DNA of 64,000 bases from NCBI GenBank assembly GCA_013396915.1, contig VWZL01000467.1, forward strand, positions 287,305 through 351,304, read 5' to 3'. The position numbers were made by a program, and so were the translations under genes. This DNA is from Stercorarius parasiticus. Lineage: Eukaryota > Chordata > Aves > Charadriiformes > Stercorariidae. Below, piece by piece: positions 25,311 to 36,744 of the stretch; positions within the stretch are counted from its first letter, which is position 1; the number at the start of each line of letters is the position of its first letter. The notes beneath the pieces were generated by a model. It was not told the origin of the DNA. It searched no databases and was given only the letters and a program-made list of their open reading frames with translations.

Positions 25311-28300
25311 ATCCATGGTCTATCAGCTTGCTTCGCCTGAAATTCTCTGTTGTCAATTAGTCCAAAAAGTTATTGCCTATTTTTTTTCTTGATGGGAAGT
25401 CCCTTCTAGTACAAAAATTGAAAGCTCTCACCTTGCAGTTATGTTGCCAGACCTTTTTTGTTATGTCTGAATTCTCCCTCAAAACTTGCTTTTGGGGAAT
25501 GAAAAGAAGACAGTCTTACCTGAACCTGTGTAAAATGGTAATGAATATAATAGTTGGTGTTACTGTGCCCAAACTTTCTGGATTTATCTTTGATTGTGTT
25601 TTCTTTTGCATAAGTCAAAGGAACTGTAGGGCATCGCTGGGATTCATTTCATCTCACTTCAGCTAGATAAAAATGCCATATCCATCCCAAGCTAGTTTTC
25701 TGGCATCCTTGATCATCAGTGTCAAGAAAAACAGTGTTCCTTTGAGGACAATTCATCTCACTGACCCTAGACTCCAAAAGATGTTGCATCTCAGAGGTGC
25801 CCTCAGCTCTCAGGCAGTACAAGTAGGGAACTCACGGCACTGCCCCACAAGCAAAGACTGGCCCCACTGGTCTGTAATGTGCCTTTTCATACCATGGGGG
25901 TCCAACCAGCAGAGATAACACATCCCTGTGGGCAACCAAGTATCCTGCTCTGAGCAGACGTTGCAATGCAGCAGCGAGACATCCAGGATCACTTCCCTAT
26001 TAAAGAGGAAGACCTCTTCAATCCGCCCTGCGCTCCTCAAAAGGGATGGGTAAGTTTACTGGACTCCAGCAGGTTTTTCATACGGTCTTTCCTGGATCAC
26101 GTTTGATAGTATTTTGAATAAGTATGTCCGAATAAGGCTCTGATCCTGCAAAACATACATATTTTTGAAACTCTGCACACGGTTGATACTGAACCCCTGA
26201 GTGGTCTTGCTGAGTTCAGGGCACCACCATGATACACGGTTGAGCGCACATGTGTTGGTGGGAGAGGGCTTGCAAAGCTGCACCCTCTGACACCACCCGT
26301 GCTGCCATCCTGCCGTTTCCACTTCAGCCTCTCAATTCCGCAAAGCCTGAAGGTGACCTTAACCATCCCCTTACCCCAGCTGCCCTACGTAATCCCTGAG
26401 TGATGGTTATTTACTCCATTTCCACACTTATTACTTTGCTTATTTTCCACATGGCAGTCCCTAACAGTGGAAGAACATTTTCATCCTCTGCTGATGTGGT
26501 TTTCTGCTCCGTAGCAGTTGCCTCCTTGCTCAGCTATAGTGCTTGTTTTCTGCACAAGGGGATGTTACTGATTTAATCTTTTTCGGTCTCATTTATGCTT
26601 CATTTCTCTGTTTCTCTTTCCATTTCAGCTGTCACTTGATGTGAGAGAGTGTGTGATCTTGTGTTTAAGATATTCACAAGGACCTGTATCTCTTCTCCAC
26701 CACACATTTCCCAGGGGTTGATGGACAATATTTCCATGTGTAAAATACTGGTAACATCACTAAAGCTGTGCAGATGATTTATTTTTTACTGGGAAGGCCA
26801 TTCTGGAAGGAAAAGGGATTTCAGTTTGGATCAGGTCAGAATTAAATTGCTGTAGAAGAAAAGACTAGAACCGAAAACACTACTTTTGGTATGGAAATAA
26901 CTGATTAATTCCTTTCCAAAGTTGTTTCAAACATTTCTACCTTTTAAAAAAAGTACAAGAAAATAAACACACGAAGTACTCGGAGGTCTCTGCCGTTCTC
27001 CCCCAGTGACACTTTCATGTTTTTGCTGAGACTAAAGGGGAGAGCTAAAGATAAATCCATTAACGTTATATAAGATGCTCAGAAATGCCTCTAAATAAAT
27101 AAAAGTGCTTCAAATTGTACACTGCGTGTGTGTCAGGCAATTCACCCGCAGTGCCAGGATGCTCTTCCCTCTTTGGAGGAGAGCGCTGTGGGAAAGCAGA
27201 GCAGGAGTACTGCAGGTGGCTATTAGCAGCAGGTCACCCAGAGCAATTTTCAGGAGATCTCCATGCACCGCTGAAATTTTGCCATTCAGCACAGCCCTCA
27301 ATAATCCCTCGGGGTAAGAGCTTCGTGGGAGGTTGTGAAAACCAGCTGAGGCCACTGCCCTGCCCAGCTGCTTGCTCCTGCAGCGTGGAAGCAGAAGGGA
27401 TGTGTGCCTACTCTGGCAGCGCACACACCAGACCACCAGCTTAAATCCCTGCTGAAAGTGGATTTGCACCGCCACACCGAAGCAGAGGAAAGATATTCAC
27501 TTTTTGCAGGGCTGGTGAATGGATCATGATTACGGCTCACTGTGCTGGGTGGACAGCAGGTGGACATGGCACCTCCAGTTGAACCTGCTCAAGCCCTGAT
27601 GCGGTGCCCGATGGCAATAAAGTTTTGCAGGCATATAAGACACTTGGCTTCCTCGCCAGCTTCATCAGCAAGTGGTGACAGCAACGTTTTGCTGCTTTTT
27701 GTAGCTCTCCTCATCTTGCTGGCAATCATTTTAAAGTGGGACTTCATCTGTCAATCAGTAAATTGGTGGCACCGAACAAGCTGAGGATGGAATGATTGTG
27801 ATTTCTTCTAAAGGAGCTTAGAGGAAAATAAGAGATCCCAAGTTGCAGTGAAATTAGTGATGCTTTCCTTTCAGCAGGAGCAAAAAAAGGCCAAAATTAG
27901 GTTATTGAACGAAAGATGAGGAGAATCTTCTCCTTTAAGACTTTAGTATAGTGGGGAATGGGTACAATGAGGAGGAACAATAGCGCAGAAGAAAAGGTAC
28001 TTAATGAAAAGAGACAAGCTATGGAAAGAAAGAAAAATATCGCAGTCTGATAAGGCGCTTAATGTCTCAACATCCGTGCTTTTCATTTCCAAATACAGCA
28101 CGTGCATACAGAGGCGGGCTGGGAAGTTGCTGCCATGTTCAGTGGAGAGAGTGGAGAGTTCAGGCCCAGGACCTCCAGGCTCCAACAGAAGCTGGACCCA
28201 GATCGGCTGAACGTGGCGACTCGGCTCTGCTCACCTCTGTTGCAAAAATCACACCAAAAGCAAGACCAGCGTATTACCTAAATCTCGTTCAGCTCTCCAA

Positions 28301-31300
28301 AGGAATTCTCCCCTTTTTGGTGGCATGTGTGCTTCTTGGCACCCACTTCCAGCAGCTCCAAGGAGGATCATGGCTCTGTATCATGCTGTGCCATGCCGTG
28401 CCATGTGTACCAGTGCCAATATCACCAGGAGGTGCTGAGGCCAGCCCACCACGGTTATCGCTCTCATGGTCATGTCTCAGCAGTCCTCGCCACCCCATCC
28501 TCGTGCAGCCAGAAGAGCATGGATGCATCCTCCCACGCTCCTCGCTACCTCGCTCCGTCCCCGGTAAAGCTGGGTAAAGACTATCCTCTCCCTCACCACC
28601 CTGTGAAATTATTGCAAGATTCACAGTTTTTCCCTCTTCTGCACCAGGCTGAGAGATGTTGGTTGCCTGTTGTGATGGGAAGGCTTTGAGGGTGCTGGGG
28701 GGGACACAAACTCTCATCTCTGAGCCAGGCAGGACAAGGATTATGGTTTTTCTACGGTGTAGGAAGTGCTGAAGGCCTCGGGAGACAGAGCACAGCAACA
28801 GCAGCTGTGTAAAGCCCTCGCTTTACAGGAGCTCTCGGGATCTGTTGTGCTTCCTTTAAACTTTTTTTTTTTTTTGGGTTACTTAAGAACCTCAGATTGT
28901 CTCTGAGGAAAAAAGGAAGTTTCTAAGAAGTGCCCCCCAGCCGAGTGTGCTGGGCGGTCTTTGATACCAGGACAGCATCTTAATGATTAAACAAGAATTT
29001 GTGCTCTCTGCATACTCTGTAAATTCTGACTTTGAGGCAAAATTCATGATGCTTGGGAACCTGGCCTGGGTCTTTTTAACATCTGAGCCTTGCAGGGCCA
29101 TATTTAGTGCTTGGCTTCTCTACTGAGGCCACCAGCAACGTGTGCTAATTAATGCCAGTTGGGGGAATGTCCAGGGGTGACTTACATCTGCTGCGAAGCA
29201 GACTGAGACCTCACCACTCCTTTCATGTTATCAAGGCTTATACTAAAACACCCCTCTTTCCTCCGCAGCCCATGTGCTACCCACAGCAATTGCTTTGGGA
29301 AAGTATTTCTCCTGAGGGAGGTATCTGGGCTGTTTTGTCTAACCCAGGGGGCTGCACTGAGAAATTCTTGATACACTGAGCCATATCAGAATGGGAGGAT
29401 AACAAAGCGATAGGCGATGGTGTCTGATGGCTACTCCTCATCCTGCTGTCAAACACCCGGTTAGGGAAGAGGCATTTCTCTAATATTATAACAACGGCAC
29501 TGTCTCCCATTGATAACATCTGACTTGAAATGTCCTGCGACCAGGTTGGGTTTATTATTGAAATTCACCCTCAAAATCAAATGTGGGTAGGAAAGGACTT
29601 ATCCACTCTTTCCCATCTCTGGAGGTGTAGCATGACAGGCACCACCAATTAACAGTGGTAATTAATTTTCTGCGGTGGTTTTGGGGCAGGAGAGGGGGAA
29701 AACTAAGCCAGAACATATTATCACAGAAACTTTTGAGATGGCAGCTCTTCCCCTCCCTCTCCCTCTGCCAAGGAGACGCCGGAATTGTTATTCTGGGAGA
29801 CCGTGATGAAGCTGGGAGCTGCCCTGCTTTGCAGCACACTTGGAGCAAAGCCCGTGCCACCCTGCTCGCCCACCCCGTGGTCCCGTGGGTTGTGCAGGTG
29901 CGTGGGTCTGTGGGCTCAAGGTTAATGGATTATGGGAGAGGGGACCAGACAGTGACAGCAGCAGATGGAGTCCCCAGGGACAGCTGCCGGAGCGTGCTCT
30001 GCCTCCCCTCCATCATTACGGTCACATCTGCCGGTGGCTGTGGACGCATGGATGAAGGCTGCCAGGGTGCTCACGGTCAACTTGGTTTCCAGTTTTGCCC
30101 ACTGAAACCCCTTCAAGCAAAGGCAGGGCTGAAGTGGGGGCAGCAAAGCAGCTGCCATCCACATCCCTATAAAAGGATTTGGAAGGCTGCAGTGCCCAGT
30201 GCTCACACAGCCCTGGCCCACAGCTGGGATGGGACCCAGGCGCCTCAGCAGGAGCCCAGGTTTGCAGGCAGCGAGGGGTTTTGCAGCCCCTCTCGCCAGG
30301 GCTGTCACGATCCTGCCGGACATTGTGGCCGAACGCCACTTGGGCTCCCCAAATCACAGCCCTGCATGGGAGATTTGAGGGTGTCTGAGCTGAGATAGTG
30401 GCGGAGGATGTCTGGGGATTGTTAGCAGCAGGTTTCAGAATCCCTCTCCTCCCTTGCACCAAATAAATAAATAAATCTCATGGGGGTATAATGCACCGTA
30501 GCACTTAAATCTTGCTGGGCATAAAGTGGATTACAATGCTATTTGGCTGGCCACTGCGTGCAGAGCCAAACTGATATAACAGGATTCAAATCCCTTCCCT
30601 AACTCAGAGCAGATTTGCTCCTTGCTTTAAAAAATAGCTGAAAGACAGCTTGGCCCCATAAACCATTTATGACCCTTTTTCAATATAAGGTTGAACTATT
30701 TACACTCTCCTTTAAATACACTTCTTTTCATAATTCAACGAGTTCCTTTAAGTCCTATAGAGACGGGGAAGGGTGATTTTTACAAGAACGTTGTAAACAC
30801 ACTTTTTTTGCTTTTTACAAGAACATTTTTCACGCTCTTCAAAGAGTTAAAGTTGCATGTAAAAAGCTAGTAACTCCTTGAAGGAAGAGGATCTGCTTTA
30901 TGCAGCCGCATGTAGCCCCTTGCAAAGCATCGGCGCCTGGCTGGGCTGTGATTGCTCTGCAGTCCCCTGCCACGTACGGCTGGTTTTTGGGGCAGGGACC
31001 GATGCCAGCTAAGAAGCGAGGACACAGCTGCCCCCCTTCGCCTTATCCCCAGTGTGCAATTAGCGGTGCTGGGGAGAATTGCTGTTAACAGGGGGAAATG
31101 CAGAGGAATTCTCTGAGCCTCATCTCTGCAGGGACCAGCAAAACCTGCTCGTTTCTTCCACACGCATGGAGTGCCTTAAAACTTTCCCTGCACGCTGGGC
31201 CCTGCAGCATAAGTGGTGCTTCTCTAATTAATATGGCCTTGGAGGGAGCAGCCACTTACGTGGGGAGCTCTGTTGCCTGGCTGTGCCTCTCCAAAGGGAG

Positions 31301-34300
31301 ATGTCAGGGCAACCATGCTCTTGAAGGAAGACAGGTTACAAGGTAATGCATATAATGCGATCAAGAATGAAGGTGACCTATAGAAGTGCGGTAAATATGT
31401 GGTTTTCTCTGCTTGGCAAGTGAATTTTGATCCCAGCGTAGCACTGTGTTCTAAGGTGCTGCTGCCATGCCTGGGAAAGCTTGAGGGAGGACAAAGAGCG
31501 GAAAGCGGCAAGAAGGACAAAGAGGCTCCAAAATAACGCCTCCACACCCTATTCATACCCCTGCCAAACAGGCAAAACAGAGGGGGACGGCTGCAAAATT
31601 GTCGTTCCTTGCTTAGAGCTGCCTGTGTCAGCCTTGTCGTGCACAGGGAAAATAGCAGCAGATCAATAGAGGTGTCCGCGCTGACACTCTTACCGTCTTC
31701 TCCTTTAAGATACACTGAAAGGCTCATCAGCCTTCCCAGTTAATGAGCCTTGCAGTGGGAAGAAAGACAAGGGTTTTTTTCTAAGCGTGCGCTTCTCTGC
31801 CAACCTCCGGATCTCTCCTAAAGGAAGAGGTAAGTGATGGGCTTCGGTCACGGTCAGAGGTCTGGGATGTGATTGCGGTGCCAGCGTGACGACATAACTT
31901 TACTGGAGAGCCCCCCTGGTCTAGTTGTGGGTCTGTGACAGCAGAAGCTGGTGCAACCTTTCCCTGGAGGGCACCAGGGCTCCCCTGCCCTCTGCCGCCC
32001 GCCGAGGGCTTTACGTGATGCCAAATCTCTGACATACATACATGATCACCAACCATGGGTCCTCAGGCTGGGCTAGATCCCACCACTATCCCTGAGCACT
32101 CCCCTGGATGGAAGGAGCGAGAATGGAGGTCCTGCTGCAATTTGACTGTAATGGAGTTATGCGTGTTGGCACTGATTGAGGACCTGACCTATGTGAGGGA
32201 TGTCAACGTGCATAATCACACCAGAATATGATGCCTGTCATTTATCATTTGCACCAGTCAGCCAGGAACCCCCTCGCCCGGCTGCTGTGAAGGTGCGGAA
32301 TAAAATAATCCCTTTGCAAAGAGCTTACAATTTTGGAGTAAGCACAGACATTTAAGCCTTGAAGGGAAGGGAGAGAAATGACATTGCTCCCAGCCCTTGT
32401 TTCCTAGCAGGCTTGTATTCATCGACCGCGAACCTTAATACAGTTTTCACTCCACTTGTCAATGGTTAAGATAGATTTGGGGGCTGTCAACAAAATGTTA
32501 CAGTTGAAATGACCCAGCCAGAAATAATAGACCATGAAACATCAAAGGAGTCATAATACTGTAAACCACGGCAGAGGAATACGTTCGGCCCTTTCATTTT
32601 TAATGGTCCCTCAGATGTTGTTTTGTGTACGGGACAGTTTGGGGGGAATTTCCCTGTCCCAGCTTCAGAAGTCTCTGGGCCACGTTCCTGGAAGGAGCAA
32701 CCACAATCTCCCTGTGCATCCCTGGGGGAGAAACAGGCACCCTGAGAAGCAGGTTCATCTGGCTTGTCTTTGAGACCAGTTTTTGGACAAGGTGCCTTGC
32801 CAGCTGGAGGTGACCAGCTCTCCACCGCCAGGCAAGAGCCACAGAAGTGAAGTGTCTCGCTCAGAGACAGCTGGCGTTGGCCCGTGGGCTCCTACAGCTC
32901 GCTGGTGCTGGAGGGTGGGCACCAGTAGGGCCATGCTGGGCACAAAGGGGTCTGACCCACAAATCTCCTCTGGGTGCTGGCACAAAGCAGGGGTGCGTTC
33001 CTTACAGAGCTGGTGGGAAACCAAACTGAACACCTTGAGAGCATATCAGTGCTAAAGTCTGCCGTATTTACCTGGCTGGATGTGAGCTGGGTAACTCGGG
33101 AGCACCTTCAAAGCATATCTTACTTTACAGTCAGAGGGATTTTTTCAGAGCAGAGAGGTTTCTTGTCAGCTTGTTCCATCTGCCTGCTGTCACAACAGGC
33201 CCATGTGGGATAAAACGTGCCATCAGGTTCCCACTACAACCCTATCACAGGAGCAATTCCGACCGAGGTCAGGACTATTCTCACTGGGGCTTCACTGACA
33301 CGTCAGACCTTTTCCTAGAGGGTCCCATTTGTTTCCAAGAGAGTTTTGCATCCAGTGCCTACTTTCAAGAGCTGCCAAGACAGTACCGAGATTACTATTC
33401 TCTCAACTGGGCTTTGGATCTGAGCAGTGAAGAGCTTGGCCATGGGAGATTTTAATACACTAAAATGCCCTATGTCTTTAACAGAAAGGAAGAGAAGCAT
33501 CAACTTTTCTTGGTACATTCAAGTTAAAATGCTGCAGCTCTGACAACAGTAAATCTGCAACTCGAGAGGATCTGAACTGATAAATTCAGGTCTGGTCCTA
33601 GAAACCAGTGGAGCAGTCAGTGGACACCCCTCTGTGTGCTTATGGGGACCTCATCAGACAATGTCACTAGCACTGAAATTGTATTGTGACCTTCAATAAC
33701 CTTTTTTCTGCTCATTTTTTTTTTAATAATTAAAATTATAGATGAAAGTAGCAGGAGACAGTCACATAAAAGGGGTCGAGCACCGAAGCATTCATTTACA
33801 AAATCTCCCCATGCACTTAGGAACGCGGCTATTTCTTTTATCCATTTGGACAGCCTTTCAGATAATGACAAGGCTGCGGGTTTTTTAAATAGCTTGTGTT
33901 GTTGGAGGAGCGTGATGTCAGGAGAAACAAGTCTGCACCCAAGCAGTCCAATCCCTGGGAGCGCTTACCCCGGCCAGCGATGCTCCCCGGGCTGAGCACA
34001 GCTTTGCGGGGAGAATCCTCCCAGAGCTGGTGCCCTGCTTGAAACAACCTCTCCCTGCCTGAGCGCAGCCTGAGACTGGAAATATAACTGCAGGAAATCT
34101 GGCTTTTTTTGAAGGGGATGCTGCTCTGAAGAGGGATTTACCCCACCAACAGACCTCTTGGGGGCCTGTGGCTGGGGAAAGATGCTCCCTGCAACCCCTC
34201 CGAGTTCCTCGCAGGGACACCAGCAGAGCCAGAGATAAGTTGTCCTGGATTAATTTCATTTCTGAGCTTGTGGAGCAGCGTCCTAAGTCAGGTCCACAAG

Positions 34301-34879
34301 GACTTCCCGCAAAGCAGGAGTCACTTTGTTAAAGTTGGTCATTCGTTAATGGTGATAAAATAATTAAAGCCTCCAAGTCGCTTTCTCCCCCCTGCTGCTC
34401 CTTCTCTAAGTACAAACATCAGGGCTCCGGCATAGATGGAGCTGTTGACACTTTGTCAGTGAAAAACCAGAACTATGCGAGTAAGAGAAATATTTTATGG
34501 GGGCTATAAATAGTTTTGCATTAAGGCAAATGTATTCTCCTGCCTAAAATAGATTCACCTTGCAAACAGCTTAAGGACACTTTCAGCGCCACAGCAACGC
34601 CTTCAGACTCCTCTCAGGAGACAGAAACAAGCTTTCCCCCCCCCAAAAAAAAGCAAACATGACCAGCAGCTGGAGACCCCTGTGCTGCCACCCCCCCTCT
34701 CCCCTGCTCCCCAGTGCCAGGCAGCAGCCGGCTGTGCTCGGGAGACCACCCAGCGTCCTTCCACCAAAAAGGGATGATAATTCATCCAACTAACTTTTCC
34801 AATCATTTTTTTCCAGAGGCTTTGCAACCCGCGTGCTCATTACACAGGTGAAAGGGATGAGGAAACTTTGGGGAGGGGG
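25311..34879. other. Long non-coding stretch, becoming GC-richer to the right
   Basis: No gene, CR1 or LTR recognised in about 9.6 kb. The longest open frame in the window that is not in a repeat (forward 29655-30398, about 247 codons) lies in GC-rich sequence overlapped by long open frames on the opposite strand (29922-30462). It has no recognisable domain, so it is probably a composition effect. If the reverse-strand exon at 35.1-35.3 kb is real, this region would be its first intron. Confidence 0.5.
30461..30476 (+). repeat. (AAAT)4 microsatellite
   Basis: AAATAAATAAATAAAT; a short simple repeat. Confidence 0.95.
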
Positions 34880-35118
34880 AGCAGCGACTTCCCACGACCG
34901 CTTGGAGCAGTGGGGTTGCTTCTCCTTCGCTCCGAAGGGAATCGCGCAGGCAGACAATGCGAACATCCCCTCTGCCAGGGCTGCAATATGTTAACAGCGC
35001 TCTCCCCTCGCTGCCGGAGCATCATTTCATTCCCTGCGGAGAAACACCGGTGGTGGTGGTGGGGGGGGGAGGGAAAGATGAGGAGATGCCAGAAGAGAAA
35101 AAAATATTTTTTTAACTC

Positions 35119-35120
35119 AC
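35119..35120 (-). promoter_or_regulatory. Splice donor site (GT) of the candidate first exon
   Basis: The reverse strand reads AAG|GTGAGT across 35123-35115, an excellent match to the U1 consensus (MAG|GTRAGT). It is the strongest local evidence that the neighbouring open segment is a real exon. Confidence 0.55.
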
Positions 35121-35255
35121 CTTCAGGCTGTGCGTTGGGTTGACGACGCAGACGAGCTGCCCGGCGGCTGAGAAAACCCTCTTTGCCTTGTAGTGCTGAA
35201 ACCGCAGGTGAATGAGATCTAACACAGCCCCAAAGCACTGGGTGAAGAAAAGCAT
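35121..35255 (-). CDS. Candidate first coding exon of an unrecognised gene (partial)
   Basis: Reverse-strand open segment of 45 codons from ATG at 35255-35253 to a phase-0 splice junction after 35121, where AAG is followed by the donor GTGAGTTAA. Without splicing, the frame would end two codons later at TAA, as expected at an exon-intron border. The peptide starts MLFFTQCFGAVLDLIHLRF, followed by a basic HYKAKR patch and then a hydrophobic QLVCVVNP segment. It does not match the usual pattern of a cleaved signal peptide, though the first 19 residues are hydrophobic. I do not recognise the family. The reading frame is also open upstream of the ATG (Ser-rich, Arg-rich) back to a TAA near 35391, with no earlier ATG. 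G at -3 gives an acceptable start context. Later exons would lie leftward, and none could be identified here. An alternative is an lncRNA first exon. Confidence 0.5.
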
Positions 35256-35280
35256 CACAACTTTTTGGCGTTTGCTGCGG

Positions 35281-35298
35281 CTGCTGCTGCTGCTGCTG
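35281..35298 (-). repeat. (CTG)6 trinucleotide run in the exon leader
   Basis: Six CTG units on the forward strand read as AGC (Ser) codons in the frame that continues into the candidate exon, upstream of its first ATG. Such runs are common in GC-rich 5' leaders and are length-variable. Confidence 0.85.
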
Positions 35299-35450
35299 GC
35301 GGTGGGCAGGGGAAGCAGCGAGGGAGCCCCTGAGTCCTTGAGCCCGGGGAGGGAGTGCAGTCGGCGAGAGCTACGCTCCGGCACGGCTTAGCGTGCCTTC
35401 ATATTCATCATCAAAATAAGACGGGAAGAGGCTTGCAGCAGCGGGGACGG

Positions 35451-35499
35451 CCAATGGAAAGGACAGAAATGTTATCCTTGAGGTCCGGAGACAGCCAAT
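35451..35499. promoter_or_regulatory. Two CCAAT boxes (NF-Y type)
   Basis: GGCCAATGG centred at 35451-35457 and AGCCAATAA with CCAAT at 35495-35499, spaced about 44 bp (roughly four helical turns). Known NF-Y sites act in either orientation, often within 100-200 bp upstream of a start. These lie 190-240 bp upstream of the candidate ATG on the reverse strand, consistent with promoter use. Confidence 0.5.
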
Positions 35500-36660
35500 A
35501 ACGAATGCCTCCCCTCCAGAAACTCCCTGATGAATTGAGCCTGGCGGAGAATGTATTATTGAACATTACCATACATCAGCACATTGCATTTATCTTGTGA
35601 TTACAGCCAGTCATACGTAAGGCTGTGGAGATACGCAGGCAAAATTGATTGCTTAACGTCTCCATTTATTAATTGCCTTAATTTAACAAAAGAGCGCTCG
35701 GATACCAAAGCGAAATGTAAGGCATAGGGAAGAAGCCCACCAGTGAAACTGTTAGAAAGTAGCAAAAATAGATTAAGTAGAGCATGTTTACTGAGGGAGA
35801 AAAATCAAATATGCACAGAGAGTTACAGTTCCTCGCAGGGGTTAAGCAGAAGTAAAGCTTGCTATATAAATAGATTTACGTCTGTGCATTTGCAGGCTTT
35901 GATTTGGATTTTCACCGCTCTGAAGTTTTCTAAATTTGATATTTATTCTGCTACTTCAGAAGGGTCTCAGCATGCAAACAACATTTCCCCCCCCGGCAAA
36001 AAATAGGAGAGGCCGGGTCTCTGGTGTAACTTGGAGTAACTCCATTTAAAGTCAGCGATGTTTTCCTGATTTACTCTCACCAGTGGATCAGGTCCACTGG
36101 ACACAAAACATGGTAATTACTGGATGCTGGAACTATGAGAGCACAAAAAGTCACAGAGCACGCTTCTAAAAATAATGAAATACATGATGCATGAGAGCAC
36201 ACACAGAGAGAAACTTGCACTGAGGGAAAACTGGCTTCTAAATCAACAGAATAATTAAACATGCAGAAGGCTGTTGCTTGTCATTCATCTGCATATCGGT
36301 GGGCAGGAAATTACTAATTAGCCATTAGATCGTCCTAAGCATTAAAAAGGAATTAGGGAAGCGCAAGGAAAATAACATGCTTTTGCGTATTGTTGCCAGC
36401 GCATATCTCTGTTGGTGGGCAGGGATCCTTCTCGAGCCATTGAGTCTCATTAAACTCAAGTCCCCATAACTGGGTTTTCCGGGAGGTGACTGCGATGAAG
36501 CAGCCGAGGGAATCAGAAAGCACATTCATTTCGTGGGACGATCCTGTGTGATATGTTGCTCTGCTTGTTAATAAATCAAAGAGGGTTAATTTAATTAGCT
36601 CTCTGCCAGAACTTCCTATCAGGGTGCTATTTAGGCTTGCTAGCTAAGTACTCAGATGGC
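35500..36660. promoter_or_regulatory. AT-rich, candidate conserved upstream elements
   Basis: Contains GTATTATTGAACATTACC and CATTTATTAATTGCCTTAAT words (35550-35690). A denser cluster lies at 36280-36345, with TCTGCATATC, a TAATTA core at 36315-36320 and a GCCATTAG word. It is open-frame poor. The texture is that of vertebrate developmental enhancers, but this is inference without conservation data. Confidence 0.28.
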
Positions 36661-36718
36661 TTATTTAGCCTTGGTAATCCTTTTTCCCCTTCAAAGCAGA
36701 ACAGATAGAAGTAGCTTT

Positions 36719-36744
36719 TCTTTTTTTTTTTTTTATTTTTTTTT
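36719..36744 (+). repeat. Poly-T rich tract
   Basis: A nearly pure T run interrupted by a single A. About 180 bp further right is an A run (36909-36924), so the two could pair as a weak T/A inverted repeat. No retropseudogene body was recognised between them. Confidence 0.85.

Larger units (their letters stand above)
34880..35480. promoter_or_regulatory. CpG-rich patch / probable promoter region for a reverse-strand gene
   Basis: CG dinucleotides are visibly denser here than in the flanks (for example near 34892-34990, 35016-35050, 35130-35165 and 35360-35460), as in vertebrate CpG-island promoters. The patch encloses the candidate first coding exon and extends past its 5' side to the CCAAT boxes. 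No clear TATA box is seen, which fits a CpG-type promoter. The transcription start is probably around 35260-35420, but the sequence does not fix it. CpG ratio was judged by eye, not computed. Confidence 0.55.

Noticed and set aside
29655..30398. Forward open frame of about 247 codons, the longest in the window
   Set aside because: It lies in GC-rich DNA where stops are rare; the opposite strand is also open for 130-146 codons; no domain and low-complexity Gly/Ser/Arg/Pro content.
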